A stretch of 39,496 nucleotides of DNA from JADLEX01 sp964586775 (GTDB lineage Bacteria > Lernaellota > Lernaellaia > JACKCT01), in NCBI GenBank assembly GCA_964586775.1, contig CAZPJD010000043.1, positions 1 to 39,496 on the forward strand. The letters run 5' to 3'. The notes beneath the pieces were generated by a model that had not been told where the DNA came from, did not search any database, and worked only from the letters and a program-made list of their open reading frames with translations. A program made the translations under genes and the position numbers. Positions 39,022-39,496 of this stretch are shown in pieces; position 1 is the first letter of the stretch, and each line of letters opens with the position of its first letter.

Positions 39022-39496
39022 ATTGATTCCGCGTACTCGGTTATCGGAGGGAGCTCCTTTCACAAACGAGCAGAAAAGAAAGGCTCTTCCCTGAAGTCGG
39101 TGTGCAAGCGTTTCGGCGTCGGCTCGTGAGGGGTGCGCGAAATCGCAGGCCCGCTGGAGAAACTGTGCCGCTCGCCCTCGAAAGCCCTTGAATAACGATG
39201 GATAAGGCAAGCGATAGGCACCTTCAGCCATCCTTCTCGATGCCCGCGCAGGAGGCGGTCGAGGAACGAGACACCCGCAGACTTCGGCGAAGAAAAAAAA
39301 GTCTGGTGGTCATTGACTTGGACTCTGCTCACGTGCTATCAAAGTAGCAGTATGGAGGATGTCTGGGCGTGCGTATCTGCGGTAGAACAAATTTTGAATG
39401 TTTTTTCGTTTTTCGCCGTTTGGTGGTTTGCAGCGTTCAACTGATCGGGCGCAGCGAAACGTACTGGCTAAATTTCCAGACAATCGATGCAAAAAC
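39022..39496. other. gene-poor tail with shift to low GC
   Basis: No convincing gene. The first 270 bases are GC-rich with pairing potential: AGGGAGC (39048-39054) can pair with GCTCttCCCT (39083-39092). A second dyad CAGACTT/AAGTCTG (39278-39284 and 39299-39305) flanks an A-rich loop. By hand count, 39301-39496 is about 47% G+C. The open frames on the minus strand are short and unlike neighbouring proteins. Could be the edge of a mobile element or a structured RNA. Confidence 0.4.
39313..39342 (+). promoter_or_regulatory. candidate promoter in the low-GC tail
   Basis: TTGACT (39313-39318), an 18-base spacer, TATCAA (39337-39342). An ATG at 39352 follows nine bases later and opens a 30-residue hydrophobic frame ending at 39444. 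The frame itself is not supported as a gene. Confidence 0.35.

Noticed and set aside
39130..39300. 5' end of a group II intron (a GTGCG motif is present)
   Set aside because: Only the five-base motif fits; no domain V or reverse transcriptase can be seen.
39060..39332. 90-residue leftward frame in the tail
   Set aside because: No ribosome site, no recognisable domain, and it crosses predicted stems; kept only as part of the unexplained tail.

Overview
The window is high-GC bacterial chromosome, about two thirds G+C by eye, from a Gram-negative (diderm) organism. It carries a TonB-dependent receptor, an RND-type tripartite metal efflux system, a LolB-like lipoprotein, many lipobox proteins, and a Wzt-like polysaccharide-export ATPase. 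The mixture of Asp-rich surface-type lipoproteins, a dockerin-like tail, a stand-alone MshEN domain and a CheX protein suits a 'deltaproteobacterial'/Myxococcota-like or neighbouring candidate-phylum genome. That placement is inference from gene content; there is no rRNA or marker gene to fix it. No tRNA, rRNA, CRISPR array or intact insertion sequence was seen.

Layout. 1-1967 (-): truncated Asp/Thr-rich lipoprotein with propeller-like repeats. 2230-5750 (+): small unknown protein, then a TonB-dependent receptor with a coupled lipoprotein. 5962-6330 (+): small coiled-coil/winged-helix regulator. 6451-9618 (+): exported START-like protein and an Asp-rich lipase-like lipoprotein. 9629-12207 (-): a second Asp-rich lipase-like lipoprotein followed by CheX. 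12316-13215 (+): secreted polyhydroxybutyrate-depolymerase-type esterase. 13564-18616 (+): two more Asp-rich lipoproteins, one with a dockerin-like tail and one a clan GH-D (alpha-galactosidase-like) glycosidase. 18728-24736 (+): TPR lipoprotein, LolB-like lipoprotein, MshEN protein, orphan OppD/DppD ATPase and a multi-pass membrane protein. 24648-30864 (-): heavy-metal efflux operon (Cys/His-rich leader protein, CzcC, CzcB, CzcA). 30967-31779 (-): hemD. 31866-32461 (-): Phd/RelE-type toxin-antitoxin pair. 32641-35900 (+): MATE transporter and a membrane-anchored helical-barrel protein. 35919-36586 (-): hicAB. 36728-39021 (+): Wzt-like ABC ATPase coupled to a radical SAM enzyme. 39022-39496: gene-poor tail whose last 200 bases are much less GC-rich.

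Two patterns cross gene boundaries. First, four lipoproteins share an N-terminal tag: lipobox Cys, an Asp-rich stretch, T-[WF]-P-P-L-P at 36-42 residues after the Cys, then more Asp. A fifth lipoprotein has a variant. The tag sits on unrelated catalytic domains, so it looks like a common surface-display or sorting linker. Second, many first genes of transcription units have a -10-like TAnnnT hexamer only 6-10 bases before the ATG, often with a TTGnnn box 16-18 bases further upstream. This implies leaderless or nearly leaderless mRNAs. Genes inside operons instead have good Shine-Dalgarno sequences or overlapping stop/start codons.

Two palindromic non-coding repeats stand out: a block at 20511-20705 and an inverted repeat at 13210-13292. 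Both look like dispersed REP-type elements.
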